From: CAZCAQ01 sp964496905
GTDB lineage: Bacteria > Patescibacteriota > WWE3 > UBA101185 > UBA10185
Length of the DNA: 64,000 bases
Direction: 5' to 3'
Assembly (NCBI GenBank): GCA_964496905.1
Contig: CAZCAQ010000001.1
Coordinates: 57,363-121,362 of the forward strand
The position numbers were made by a program, and so were the translations under genes. Below the pieces are notes generated by a model. That model was given only the letters and a program-made list of their open reading frames with translations, was not told the DNA's origin and ran no database searches. Positions 16,328 through 25,096 of this stretch are shown in pieces; positions within the stretch are counted from its first letter, which is position 1, and every line of letters begins with the position of its first letter.

Positions 16328-16800
16328 TTCTTTAAAAGAGCCGTAAGCAAAACCGCAGCAGCAGTAGATACATTTAACGAATTGTGTACACCAAATCGAG
16401 GGATTTCTAAAATTTCTTTTGCCGATGTTAAAACGGCTTCACTAACTCCGTCAATTTCGTTTCCCAAAACAAATACAGAGTTAACTTTTTCATCTAAAAC
16501 AAATTCAAACAGGTTTTTTGAACTTTTATGTTGTTCAACGGCATATATAGTTAAAACGTTTATTTGACAATATTCTATAAATTCGTGAGTTGAATCAACA
16601 CAAACAAGTTCAATGTCATTTTGGGAACCCAACGCTGTTTTAGCAAGACGGGTACTTAATTCATAACCCCCATTAGGAAGTTGCATTTTGCCAGAATACC
16701 CAATTAAAAAGACCTTTTTTATTCCAAAAAAGCTACAAGTTCGCAAAATCGAACCTACATTGTATAAACTGCGGATATTTTCTAACGCTAAATTTGGCAT
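16324..16800 (-). CDS. SpoU/TrmH-family RNA 2'-O-methyltransferase
   Basis: 158 aa, a minimal SPOUT domain. The three SpoU motifs are present: NIRSLYNVGSILRT (motif 1, Asn and Arg), FVLGNEIDGVS (motif 2) and IPRFGVHNSLNVSTAAAV (motif 3), which tie the SAM-binding trefoil knot. Substrate is a tRNA or rRNA ribose; which one is not decidable. There is no N-terminal RNA-binding extension. The end overlaps the convergent G5/3D gene by 4 bases. Confidence 0.93.
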   Translation of the reverse strand: MPNLALENIRSLYNVGSILRTCSFFGIKKVFLIGYSGKMQLPNGGYELSTRLAKTALGSQNDIELVCVDSTHEFIEYCQINVLTIYAVEQHKSSKNLFEFVLDEKVNSVFVLGNEIDGVSEAVLTSAKEILEIPRFGVHNSLNVSTAAAVLLTALLKN

Positions 16801-16806
16801 AAGAAT

Positions 16807-16849
16807 GGCCCGTTAATGGGGGCCAATGTTGGCTTTAAAAAAACGGGCC
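16807..16849. repeat. Nested inverted repeat in the SpoU/FemX intergenic region
   Basis: GGCCCGTT (16807-16814) and AACGGGCC (16842-16849) enclose a second small hairpin GCCAA-TG-TTGGC. It lies directly before the SpoU start codon, so on the minus strand it would fold in the 5' leader of that gene. The rest of the 175-base intergenic region shows only the FemX promoter and short pyrimidine-rich sequence. Confidence 0.5.
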
Positions 16850-16939
16850 GTGTGTGTCTGCCTTGTTCTACCAAAACAAAGCATCTCCTCTTTACCACAC
16901 CTTTTAGTGTGTAATTTTAGGTTATCGTAATATAGAGCA

Positions 16940-16968
16940 TTGGTCAACCTATTGTGCTGAGCTATAAT
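16940..16968 (+). promoter_or_regulatory. Promoter of the FemX pair, leaderless type
   Basis: TTGGTC-N17-TATAAT, followed by 7 bases and ATG 16976. There is no Shine-Dalgarno site. Confidence 0.7.
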
Positions 16969-16975
16969 CCCTTAT

Positions 16976-17920
16976 ATGAATCAGCACATTATTCAGTCCG
17001 CTGAATGGGGAAGATTTAAAACAGAATACGGAACAACAGCCTTTGTAGCTGGAGGTGTGCAGTTTACAAAACACGCAATTCCGTTAACCGACTCGTTTTT
17101 TGCATATGCGCCAAGAATTAGCTCTTTTGATTTTGATTGGGACGCATTGCGGGCTTCTTTAGAAAAGAACAATGTCATCGCCATTAATTTTGATGTTCCA
17201 AATATTTTAAAAGGGTCCCCTCAGGAATTTGTAGCTCTTGAAAAACTTGCCGAACAAAAATGTGTAAAGTCACCTCGGGATACTTTTGCCAAATTTAATA
17301 TTTTGCTTGATTTAAATAAGTCTGAAGAAGACTTAATGGCGCAAATGCACCATAAACATCGTTACAATTTGCGTTACGCCCAAAAGCATGGGGTGACTAT
17401 TGAGTACGCCGAAACAATGGAAGATTTTGAAAGCTTTTACAGACTTTTAGAGCAGACGGCAGGGCGACAAAAATATTATATTCACCCAAAAACGTATTAC
17501 GAAAAAATTTGGAAACTTTTTAGGCATCTTGATATGGTGCACATTTTAACGGCCGTGCATGAAAATTCGCCAATTGCTTCGTGGATGTTTTTTAACTATA
17601 AAAACGTATTGTATTATCCATATGGCGGCTCAGACGAAAAAGCCAAAAATTTACAGGCCAGCACATTACTGGCTTGGGAAGCAATTAAGTTAGGGAAAAG
17701 TCTAGATTGTAAAACTTTTGACATGTGGGGCGCTGCTGAAAATCCTGAAAACACAAAAGATCCATGGTATGGTTTTACCAATTTTAAACTGCGTTTTGGC
17801 GGACAGCATGTTCAATATATGGACTCATACGACCTTCCTTTAAAGAAAAGTTATTATAAAGCATTTAACATGGCGAATGACTTAAGATGGACATTTCTCA
17901 AATTCCTCAAGAAATTTTAA
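16976..17920 (+). CDS. FemAB/FemX-family peptidyltransferase, first copy
   Basis: 314 aa. Two GNAT-like domains typical of FemAB enzymes, with YNLRYAQKHGVTI, then a central helical pair, then YYPYGGSDEKAKNLQASTLLAWEAI and FDMWGA near the end. FemX proteins use aminoacyl-tRNA to add the first residues of the interpeptide bridge to lipid II on the cytoplasmic side of the membrane. It overlaps the second copy by 34 bases, so the two are an operon. Which amino acid is added cannot be read. Confidence 0.92.
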   Translation: MNQHIIQSAEWGRFKTEYGTTAFVAGGVQFTKHAIPLTDSFFAYAPRISSFDFDWDALRASLEKNNVIAINFDVPNILKGSPQEFVALEKLAEQKCVKSPRDTFAKFNILLDLNKSEEDLMAQMHHKHRYNLRYAQKHGVTIEYAETMEDFESFYRLLEQTAGRQKYYIHPKTYYEKIWKLFRHLDMVHILTAVHENSPIASWMFFNYKNVLYYPYGGSDEKAKNLQASTLLAWEAIKLGKSLDCKTFDMWGAAENPENTKDPWYGFTNFKLRFGGQHVQYMDSYDLPLKKSYYKAFNMANDLRWTFLKFLKKF

Positions 17921-18813
17921 ATATTCAAGATATAAGGCACAGCGACGAGTGGCTGGAATATTTAAAAGTATTTGGTTGGCATAGAGCGGACACATCTAGT
18001 GGTGTAAAAATGGCATACATGACAACTCCACTTAGTAAGTTTGCAAAAATTCAGCGAACTAAAAACATTACTGAGGCGGATCTTAAAGATGTAGACAAAA
18101 TTGTGCGCGAAAAAAAATTGGCATTTGTTAAAGTGGAGCCAAGCATAACGCAAAATTTAGACTTTTTGGATAATAGCGGCTTTAGAGTTTCGCGTGGTTT
18201 TATGTCACCTCCTTCAACTTTGTTTATAGATTTGCGCCGAAAAGAAAATGATATTTGGAATGGCTTTTCGCATTCGGCAAAGTATTCAGTAACACGCGCA
18301 GTTCGCGAAGGAGCACGCGTTGAAAAAATTGTTAAACCTAGTGCGGGCGATTTGCGCAAGTTTTACGATTTAATAGACAGCACAACCGAGAAACAAAAGT
18401 TTTCAACAATTTCCTACGACCATTTAGTAAGAAAAACTGAAGTGTTTGGCGACAAATCAACGTTGTTTTTGGTTTATAGCAAAGATGGACGCCTAGATGG
18501 AGGAAAATATTTTTTAGGGCACGGACGCCATGTTTGGTACATGTATGGCGGAACCAGCGAAGAAGGTCGAAAAAACAAAACTGGCTACAATTTGGTGTGG
18601 GAGTCATTTTTAGCTTTGAAGCGAGCGGGATACGAATGGCTCGATTTTGAAGGCGTAGACGATCGACGCCTAAAATATACCGAAAAGTGGGGCGGTTTTG
18701 CCCATTTTAAAGAAAAGTTCGGCGGCACTCGCGTTGAATTCCCTTTTCCACGGATTAAGTACTATTCCAAGGTCTTTGGCCTTATGTCGAGGTTGACAGG
18801 GTTTGAGGTTTAG
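17887..18813 (+). CDS. FemAB/FemX-family peptidyltransferase, second copy
   Basis: 308 aa, same fold as the gene before it but strongly diverged: KYSVTRAVREGARVE, WYMYGGTSEEGRKNKTGYNLVWESFLALK and WLDFEGVDDRRL line up with the corresponding parts of the first copy. Tandem FemX-like genes usually act in sequence to lengthen a bridge. The start lies inside the first gene; translational coupling is likely as no Shine-Dalgarno site is seen. Confidence 0.92.
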   Translation: MDISQIPQEILNIQDIRHSDEWLEYLKVFGWHRADTSSGVKMAYMTTPLSKFAKIQRTKNITEADLKDVDKIVREKKLAFVKVEPSITQNLDFLDNSGFRVSRGFMSPPSTLFIDLRRKENDIWNGFSHSAKYSVTRAVREGARVEKIVKPSAGDLRKFYDLIDSTTEKQKFSTISYDHLVRKTEVFGDKSTLFLVYSKDGRLDGGKYFLGHGRHVWYMYGGTSEEGRKNKTGYNLVWESFLALKRAGYEWLDFEGVDDRRLKYTEKWGGFAHFKEKFGGTRVEFPFPRIKYYSKVFGLMSRLTGFEV

Positions 18814-18820
18814 TCACAAT

Positions 18821-18849
18821 TTGACCGTTACCCCATAGTATTATATAAC
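18821..18849 (+). promoter_or_regulatory. Promoter of the long leader before the 19001 gene
   Basis: TTGACC-N17-TATAAC. Transcription would start near 18856, leaving a leader of about 145 bases. Confidence 0.65.
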
Positions 18850-18855
18850 CCCAAC

Positions 18856-19000
18856 ACGCACATTAAAATTTAGCCGTTTTTTAGGCTGCGGGTAAAAAGC
18901 TACTTTAAGGTGGTTTTTTGTCCGCAGTCTAGGTTTTCACAGCTTAGATCCTCTTTCGAGGGCGTCTCATACGCGCGGTATATCATCAATAGGAGATAGT
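18856..19000 (+). ncRNA. Structured 5' leader, class unknown
   Basis: The leader holds several hairpins: AGCC-loop-GGCT, then a longer element in which GCTGCGG (after 18885) pairs with CCGCAGT and an inner A-rich/GCTAC arm pairs with GGTGGTTTTTT, then CCTC-TTTC-GAGG. The Shine-Dalgarno AGGAG follows at 18991. The size and folding suit a cis-regulatory RNA, but no known riboswitch class is recognised. Confidence 0.4.
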
Positions 19001-19861
19001 GTGAAAATGAACGATAAGTTTGGTGGTGTACAGCATGTGGAGATCAAGGATGGTCTCCTCCGACATCAGTCTCGTCTGAAAAAGCATGGCATGCTGATTG
19101 CGGCTTTGCTGTTTTTAGTAATCGGCCTGAGCGTGTTTGCTGCAGTGCAATACAAGCAGATTAATCTGCTGAAAGAATCACTGCTGGTGACGAACACGCA
19201 ACTGGAAGAAGTGTCCGACCTACTTGGGCAAGAAGTCAACGACCGTAAGGGCGCTGATACAGCTGCCAAAGCTTATATTGAGGCGCAATTCGGGCTGGTG
19301 AACGAAGTCCAGAACAATCGGTACAATACCCTTTTGGACAAGATCAACAGCAGGGACAATAACCTGCGAAATGAGCTGACGGTAAACACCGCCACCAAAG
19401 TCGCCGAGAGTGAAGAGTATCTAACGCTGTATTTTGCGAATGCCCTCAACATGGGTCTACCCCACTATGTAGAGAAGGCCGTTCGCATACTGAACAACCA
19501 GGAAGCAGGGCTTGTATCAGTTCGTGATCCCGAAGGATTACTCGAGGTAGAAAATGGATTGAACATTGAAGGCTCGACGCGCGGAGTGGACGACATGTAC
19601 CTGCTTCAACTGGGTGCATTGGACAAATACACTCAGCGCGAATGGGTTGCCCCTGTCATAGATGGAAATTTAACAATGACCTTCAATGACGTCTCATTCC
19701 AGATCCCAGCAGAGGCAGGCGGTGAGGTGCAATTGAGCACTGGTCTAACCAACTCCACCAACAGACTTTACGTCACTGTAACAAACTACCTCTCAGACAT
19801 TGAGCGGTACTACTTCGTGGATCTCGAGACAGGGGAAGTCACTACGCAAACTCCTGGCTAA
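19001..19861 (+). CDS. Membrane-anchored coiled-coil protein of unknown function
   Basis: 286 aa from GTG 19001 (AGGAG 5 bases upstream; an ATG at 19007 is the alternative). A cytoplasmic tail of about 28 residues, a membrane segment at about 30-50, a coiled-coil at about 55-140 (INLLKESLLVTNTQLEEVSDLL and onward), and a C-terminal beta-rich domain. Codon use is more GC-rich than its neighbours. It is a single-gene unit with its own promoter, structured leader and terminator. No family is recognised; the topology suits an outer-face envelope protein. Confidence 0.8.
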   Translation: MKMNDKFGGVQHVEIKDGLLRHQSRLKKHGMLIAALLFLVIGLSVFAAVQYKQINLLKESLLVTNTQLEEVSDLLGQEVNDRKGADTAAKAYIEAQFGLVNEVQNNRYNTLLDKINSRDNNLRNELTVNTATKVAESEEYLTLYFANALNMGLPHYVEKAVRILNNQEAGLVSVRDPEGLLEVENGLNIEGSTRGVDDMYLLQLGALDKYTQREWVAPVIDGNLTMTFNDVSFQIPAEAGGEVQLSTGLTNSTNRLYVTVTNYLSDIERYYFVDLETGEVTTQTPG

Positions 19862-19875
19862 ATAAAACGGCAAAA

Positions 19876-19912
19876 CGTGAGTTAGAATGAGGAATAGTCC
19901 TAACTAGTCACG
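19876..19912 (+). repeat. Stem-loop just after the 19001 gene
   Basis: CGTGA-GTTAG pairs with CTAAC-TAG-TCACG, leaving a TAG bulge and a 14-base loop. It sits 15 bases after the stop and before the terminator, so the mRNA 3' end would carry two structures. Confidence 0.4.
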
Positions 19913-19916
19913 CTAG

Positions 19917-19966
19917 ATCCCCTGGAAACGACTGCAAAAGCAGAAACGAGCCGGGGGATTTTCATT
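19917..19966 (+). terminator. Two-storey intrinsic terminator
   Basis: A nine-base lower stem (ATCCCCTGG with CCGGGGGAT, one G-U) encloses a symmetric internal loop made of two AAACGA copies and an upper stem CTGC-AAAA-GCAG; the T run TTTTCATTTT follows. Confidence 0.75.
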
Positions 19967-20060
19967 TTCGAAAGGGAAAGTTTCTTTTATAAGCATGTAA
20001 TTGCTTTACGCCCTATATTATATGGAGCAGGTGTTAAAGGTTACAAGTTCTGGAATAATT

Positions 20061-20088
20061 TTCACAAAAAGCTTAATTAGTATAAAAT
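20061..20088 (+). promoter_or_regulatory. Promoter of the 63-aa membrane protein
   Basis: TTCACA-N16-TAAAAT about 37 bases before the start codon. The preceding bases (19967-20060) show no gene. Confidence 0.5.
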
Positions 20089-20124
20089 GCAAAAAATAGA
20101 ATCACGCTATTGGAGGTTTATGCA

Positions 20125-20316
20125 ATGAGAACTTTGGCATCTTTGGCTTGTGGGTTTGGGTCTGGAGTTATAATGTTGGCGCTCATCCTATGGCTTGTAG
20201 ATGCAACCAACACATCAATAAACCTAGGGTTTGCAATTGCTGCAACCTTTGGACTTACTACGTGTGCCATAATGACATTGGGGTCCTACAAGGAGATATT
20301 CAAAAATATGAGGTGA
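20125..20316 (+). CDS. Two-helix small membrane protein
   Basis: 63 aa from ATG 20125, chosen because GGAGG stands 8 bases upstream; the frame is open to a TTG at 20110 that lies on the Shine-Dalgarno site itself. Two hydrophobic segments (about 6-26 and 32-52) and a short basic tail. It has its own promoter and a strong terminator. Similar stand-alone small membrane proteins occur at 39033, 39359 and 40394. Function unknown. Confidence 0.75.
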   Translation: MRTLASLACGFGSGVIMLALILWLVDATNTSINLGFAIAATFGLTTCAIMTLGSYKEIFKNMR

Positions 20317-20337
20317 CACATAAATAAATGGCCTTTA

Positions 20338-20390
20338 TACCCTGAGTTCAGCAGAATATATTTGTGAGGACTCAGGGTACGATTTTTTAG
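20338..20390 (+). terminator. Intrinsic terminator
   Basis: TACCCTGAGT pairs perfectly with ACTCAGGGTA around a 22-base loop, followed by CGATTTTTT. Confidence 0.9.
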
Positions 20391-20417
20391 AACCTTTTTT
20401 TATTTTAACCACACATT

Positions 20418-21275
20418 CTACAAAGTTAGTAAATTAAGCCAAATAATTAGCGCCACACAAAAATAGAGAAAATTTCTTTTTGGGTATTCATAAACTTGTG
20501 CATTTTGTTTTTTTGCTATAAATAGTATGTCGGCTGCAAACACACAGCACACACCTAGAGGCACTACTGCTAAGCTTGAACTAAGCCACAGAGTAACGGA
20601 AAAATATATATACAGACAAGCGACAACAGTAATTAAAGAAAGTACTTTTGTAATAGAGCTTAAATTAAATTTACTCGCGGTGTTTTTTATACCTGTAAGC
20701 CTGTCTACATCATAATCACGTATCTCATTATTCATATCTCCAACAGCTGAAAGCATAAAAACAGCAAAGAACATTACAAAATAATTTGGCGAGATGCTTA
20801 CTTGCCCTACTAGGGAGCCAAGTACAAAAGCCAAACTAGCAACTAGAGAGTGACTTACAATATCTAGAATAGGAACGGATTTAAGCCTAACTGGCCGCCA
20901 TGAATACAGTAGCCCAAGCAAAATCATACCTAAACCCAAAACACCTGTAAAAATACCCACAGCAAAAAACAATACGCACGCTACCAACAAACTGATAAGG
21001 GCGATTAAGTAAGCATTCCTTATGCTAAGAATTTGGGAAGAAACCGCATTAACAGTCTTTTTTGCATTGACTAGTATATCGTCTTGAGCATCTTCAATAT
21101 TGTTAAACATAAAAAGCCCACAACAAGCGAGTAAAACCCCTAGCATAACAAATACCACGTGACTTTGTTCATAGGAATTTACAAAAAGCAGGCCCAAAGA
21201 GGCCATAAGCAAGGCTTGACCGTAGTATTCTTTAAAACGAATTGCCACTAGCAAAAAATTCAGTTTGAAAAACAT
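20418..21275 (-). CDS. UbiA-family prenyltransferase
   Basis: About 285 aa from ATG 21275 (the frame extends to TTG 21308). Eight or nine membrane helices. The two Asp-rich prenyl-diphosphate motifs are NNIEDAQDD (in place of NDxxDxxxD) and NEIRDYDVDR. UbiA enzymes move a prenyl chain onto an aromatic or other acceptor within the membrane. No quinone or heme pathway genes are nearby, so the acceptor is unknown; DPPR-like or digeranylgeranyl-type activities are alternatives. Confidence 0.88.
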   Translation of the reverse strand: MFFKLNFLLVAIRFKEYYGQALLMASLGLLFVNSYEQSHVVFVMLGVLLACCGLFMFNNIEDAQDDILVNAKKTVNAVSSQILSIRNAYLIALISLLVACVLFFAVGIFTGVLGLGMILLGLLYSWRPVRLKSVPILDIVSHSLVASLAFVLGSLVGQVSISPNYFVMFFAVFMLSAVGDMNNEIRDYDVDRLTGIKNTASKFNLSSITKVLSLITVVACLYIYFSVTLWLSSSLAVVPLGVCCVFAADILFIAKKQNAQVYEYPKRNFLYFCVALIIWLNLLTL

Positions 21276-21355
21276 GTCACCAGTATGCGGCACAATAGTA
21301 AAAAACAAAAGCTACGTGAAACACGTCAATTATTGCAGAGCAATGATAGCCAATC

Positions 21356-21361
21356 TATAAT
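21356..21361 (+). promoter_or_regulatory. -10 box of the 21368 gene, leaderless type
   Basis: TATAAT 6 bases before ATG 21368; no Shine-Dalgarno site. Confidence 0.65.
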
Positions 21362-21367
21362 TTCAGC

Positions 21368-22213
21368 ATGAGAAATAAAGGTAACTCGATGCTGTTGATA
21401 GTGTTATTGACGTCGCTAGCATTAGCTCTTGGTATGGGAATAATGTATTTTGTACAAAGCGGAATTGAACCGGAACAAAACCTGTCAAATACGTCAGAAG
21501 TTGAGAAACCTGCACAAGTAATTCCCTTACGCGCACAAGCAATAAATTTCCCAAGTGATATTGATGCTGCTTGCGACGACGAGGGCACGGCCTCTTTGGA
21601 AAAATTTCCATATATTGAGATAGCAGAGGAATTAAAACCAAGATACTACATAACGGACGCTTTTAATTGTGCCAAACCAATAATGCACCTTGGAACACAA
21701 CTAGGTGGGAGTTACCTTCAAATCTCGGATAGATCCGGCACAGAGTTTTACATAGTACATAGCGACTCAAAATCCGATGGACAATACGATATGCTTGAAG
21801 CGTACACAAATCTTAAAAAAGTCACTATAAATGGAAAGGAATATGGCGTAATGGTGCTTCTTCCTGGACCATTTGGGCTTTCGTCATTTGGTTATGGTGT
21901 GCTACTTGTAACTGAAACTCCGGTCAACGAAAATGATATGAGAATTAGAGGAATAAAAAATGTTTCGGGAGATTCTAACTTTCACAGTTCGGGTTTTTAT
22001 GACCTAATCAAAAATCACGGCAAACTGACCAAAGACGCATTTGGAGATGCTTTTGGGGAAGGCTATCCAGAATACATCATAGATGAGGCTCAAGAAGATG
22101 CATTCTACGATGCTTTGTGGAAACTCCTAGAAACTAGTGAGGAAGTAAATCTAGCCTCGCAAGCTTTACTAAACGACATGGCATTGATCAAGATTGATGG
22201 AAGTCAAAACTAA
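21368..22213 (+). CDS. Secreted or anchored hypothetical protein
   Basis: 281 aa with an N-terminal signal/anchor (LLIVLLTSLALALGMGIMYFV) and an extracellular domain of about 230 residues that contains two cysteines (CDDEG and NCAKP). No repeat or catalytic motif was recognised. The promoter sits 6 bases upstream. It converges on the helicase-nuclease gene. Confidence 0.8.
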   Translation: MRNKGNSMLLIVLLTSLALALGMGIMYFVQSGIEPEQNLSNTSEVEKPAQVIPLRAQAINFPSDIDAACDDEGTASLEKFPYIEIAEELKPRYYITDAFNCAKPIMHLGTQLGGSYLQISDRSGTEFYIVHSDSKSDGQYDMLEAYTNLKKVTINGKEYGVMVLLPGPFGLSSFGYGVLLVTETPVNENDMRIRGIKNVSGDSNFHSSGFYDLIKNHGKLTKDAFGDAFGEGYPEYIIDEAQEDAFYDALWKLLETSEEVNLASQALLNDMALIKIDGSQN

Positions 22214-22222
22214 CGCGTTACT

Positions 22223-25096
22223 CTAGTTTTTATACGCATACGGACAAATATCTTTGTAATCACACCAGCTGCAGTGCATTCCTGGGTTTGCGACAAAGTC
22301 ACCTTTTTTAATATCGGCACTTGTTTCCAAAACTTTAGATTTGGTCGTTTCATATGTGGCAGGATTTGCCTCAAAAGATTTTTTCTCGCCAGATTCCAAA
22401 AAGTAATAAGTTAAGCGAACTGGATGCAGTTTAAATGCAACCTCAGCGCCATAAGCATAAAAGTTTAACTGATCGTCAAAATCCCCATACTTGTCGCGCG
22501 ATTGGCCTGTTTTGTAATCAATAATTTCAACACCTCCGTCAACCAAATCGATTCGGTCAATTTTGCCTGTAAATTTAGTGTCACCTAAATACAGTTTAAA
22601 TGATTTTTCCAAAGCAAAATGCTTGTACTGCTTGCCTTCGGTATCGACGTAATATCGTCGTAGCATTTCTTGACCCTGCTCAAAACGCATCTTAATATGC
22701 TTTTTGTCAAGATAGCCCGCGGGAATCCAATTTTTTTCGTAAGCAAGCATTAAAGCGTTTAAATCAGGTTTTTCTCCAAGCATTAGTTGCATGTGAAAGT
22801 CGCGTAAGGTTGCGTGCATGGTTGAACCAAAACTTAAAACGTGGCTTGGCATAGATGGAATGTTTAAAACGTAGCGATATTTGTATTGCAAACCGCATGT
22901 ATTAAAACAATCAATTTGCGAATAACTTAAAACCTCGGGTAAACGTAGTCCTTTTAATTTATGAAGCTGTGGACTTTTAAATCCACTCTCTACGCCAAAA
23001 AGGCCTATTTGAGCTGTTTGAGTTTGTAAGTCCTTGGAAGAAATTTTTTCGGCGACTATTCCAGTTTCTTCTATAAAACCACTTGGGTTGCGTTTGCGTT
23101 TTCCGCCGTAATCATGCGCATAAGTTAAATACAGATCTTTTTTTGCACGAGTCATTGCAACGTAAAAAAGGCGGCGCTCTTCCATAATGTGAAAATCTCC
23201 ATCGCTTATACTTTCTTTTAATAAATCGCTTGGAATCTCAATTGTTGAGCGCCGATTGCTTGAAGGAAATTTCCCCGCAACAAGGTTTACAACAAAAACT
23301 ACGGGAAATTCTAGCCCTTTTGCCGAATGCGCAGTCATTAGATTAATTGTGTCGATATCTTCAATTTCAGCTTGCGCAGGGTTATCGCCAGCAAGTAACA
23401 ACATTTCGAGTTCTTTTAAATAATCTATTACCGTGGGTTCCTCTTTGTTTTCGGCGGAATACAGTGCCTCAAAGCGTTTGACCAATGTTAAAAATAAATC
23501 TAGGTTTTTTATACAAAGCTGGTTTTCAATAGAGTCTTCTTTTAAAAACTCACCAACATAGTTAAGATCCTGCAGAGAGGAAAAAACAAATTCAGAAGGA
23601 GACATTTTTAAAATTTGCTCTTGAAGCCGTTTTATTGTGCCAACAAATTTTTGGATTTTTTCACTATCACTTTGCATCAAATAATCCCAAACTGGTTCTC
23701 GCTTTCGACCCGCCGCCGACAAAATACCCGCAATTTCTTCCAAAGTAAAGTCAAAAACATGCAACGCCAACACGCGCACAACGGAATCATCTTTAAACGG
23801 ATCAACTATAAACCGCGTTAAGTGAATTACATTTTTAACTTCCTCACGCTCGTACAAACCGCGATTACCATACAATTGATAAGGTAGTCCATATTTTCGG
23901 AGCCCAAATACAAACGGATCCAACGTAGAGTTTGCGCGTGCAATTATGGCGATATCTTTGTAACTGTAACCATCTGGAGAGGCCAACTGCGCCAAAATTT
24001 CTTTCATTACAAATTCGACTTCGTCCTCGCCTGTTTCTAGCTCTATTATTCGGGGTTTAACATTTAGTTCTCCATACACACCTTTGCTCAAAAGTTTTTT
24101 GCTAATGCCAAGTTTTATTTCTAAAGTTTCAGGATTGTTATTTTGAATAACTTTGTAGGAATGATCTAGTACGGGCTGAACAGAACGATAGTTGTCGGTC
24201 AAACTGCACATTTCAGCGCTTGGATAGTCTTTCATAAAACCCAAAATGTTTGCAACGGCGGCTCCTCTAAATTTATAAATTGATTGTGAATCATCCCCTA
24301 CTACAACAAGAGAACGTTTTTTTTCGGCTGTAGGAAAAAGTAGTCGCACCAATTGATACTGCGCAAAATTTGTGTCTTGAAATTCATCAACCAAAATATG
24401 TTCAAACTGCGTTTTGTACTTTTCTAGTATATTAGGCCGTTCGGCCAAAAGCTTTAAAGCATAGTGAATTAAATCTCCAAACGACATCGCAGACTCATTT
24501 GCTTTAAGCTTTTGAAAGGTAGTGTAAACGTGAGCGAGTTCAACCCACTTTTGTTTTTCCATTAAAAGCGCGTCTAACGCAAGCTCGTCATTTTTATAAT
24601 TCTGCGCAAAAGTTTCAAGTTCTTCCGGCTGAATATTTTCATCCTGCAGCCGCGAAATAAAATCAAGCATATCGTGAATAAATTTTGTTGGATTTCCTAG
24701 TGGACGATAATAATTTAATTCAAAATCAAATAGGTGCTTGCGGAACAAAAGCCATTCGTAAGGACGCGTCAAAATTTTATAACCTGTATCAAGGCCAATT
24801 TCCTGACCTTCCAGCTTAAGCAAACGATCAGCAAAAGAATGAAAAGTGCAGACCCAAGGCTCTTCGTAACCTAACGGCATAACTTCATCAAGACGCGTCA
24901 TCATTTCGCTTGCTGCTTTTTCGGTAAAAGTGAGCGCTAAAATGTTTTTGGGATCAACCTTTTCACCTGCAACTAAATGCTTTATTCGTTCAGTAATAAT
25001 TCGAGTTTTTCCAGTTCCTGCTCCAGCTACTACCAACAGCGCGCCGTTTTTGAAACTCACTGCTTTTTGTTGAGATTCGTTTAATTGTATTTTCAT
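22223..25096 (-). CDS. UvrD-like helicase fused to RecB-type Fe-S nuclease
   Basis: 957 aa. Residues 1-700 are a superfamily 1A helicase: GAGTGKTR at 25-32, LALTFTEKAASEM, VDEFQDTN, GDDSQSIYKFRGA, TDNYRS, MTAHSAKGLEFPVVF and FYVAMTRA. Residues about 720-957 are a PD-(D/E)XK nuclease with GKIDRID, EIIDYKTG, and cysteines CFNTC plus the terminal CSWCDYKDIC, the arrangement of the AddB/Cas4-like iron-sulfur staple. It probably processes DNA ends in one chain, doing the work of AddAB or RecBC. The stop region is next to a convergent gene; rmuC upstream overlaps its start by 4 bases. Confidence 0.93.
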   Translation of the reverse strand: MKIQLNESQQKAVSFKNGALLVVAGAGTGKTRIITERIKHLVAGEKVDPKNILALTFTEKAASEMMTRLDEVMPLGYEEPWVCTFHSFADRLLKLEGQEIGLDTGYKILTRPYEWLLFRKHLFDFELNYYRPLGNPTKFIHDMLDFISRLQDENIQPEELETFAQNYKNDELALDALLMEKQKWVELAHVYTTFQKLKANESAMSFGDLIHYALKLLAERPNILEKYKTQFEHILVDEFQDTNFAQYQLVRLLFPTAEKKRSLVVVGDDSQSIYKFRGAAVANILGFMKDYPSAEMCSLTDNYRSVQPVLDHSYKVIQNNNPETLEIKLGISKKLLSKGVYGELNVKPRIIELETGEDEVEFVMKEILAQLASPDGYSYKDIAIIARANSTLDPFVFGLRKYGLPYQLYGNRGLYEREEVKNVIHLTRFIVDPFKDDSVVRVLALHVFDFTLEEIAGILSAAGRKREPVWDYLMQSDSEKIQKFVGTIKRLQEQILKMSPSEFVFSSLQDLNYVGEFLKEDSIENQLCIKNLDLFLTLVKRFEALYSAENKEEPTVIDYLKELEMLLLAGDNPAQAEIEDIDTINLMTAHSAKGLEFPVVFVVNLVAGKFPSSNRRSTIEIPSDLLKESISDGDFHIMEERRLFYVAMTRAKKDLYLTYAHDYGGKRKRNPSGFIEETGIVAEKISSKDLQTQTAQIGLFGVESGFKSPQLHKLKGLRLPEVLSYSQIDCFNTCGLQYKYRYVLNIPSMPSHVLSFGSTMHATLRDFHMQLMLGEKPDLNALMLAYEKNWIPAGYLDKKHIKMRFEQGQEMLRRYYVDTEGKQYKHFALEKSFKLYLGDTKFTGKIDRIDLVDGGVEIIDYKTGQSRDKYGDFDDQLNFYAYGAEVAFKLHPVRLTYYFLESGEKKSFEANPATYETTKSKVLETSADIKKGDFVANPGMHCSWCDYKDICPYAYKN

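Noticed and set aside
16816..16914. Short plus-strand ORF with a CLPC motif in the SpoU/FemX intergenic region
   Set aside because: Lies within the inverted repeat and has no start signals; no match to known small zinc proteins.
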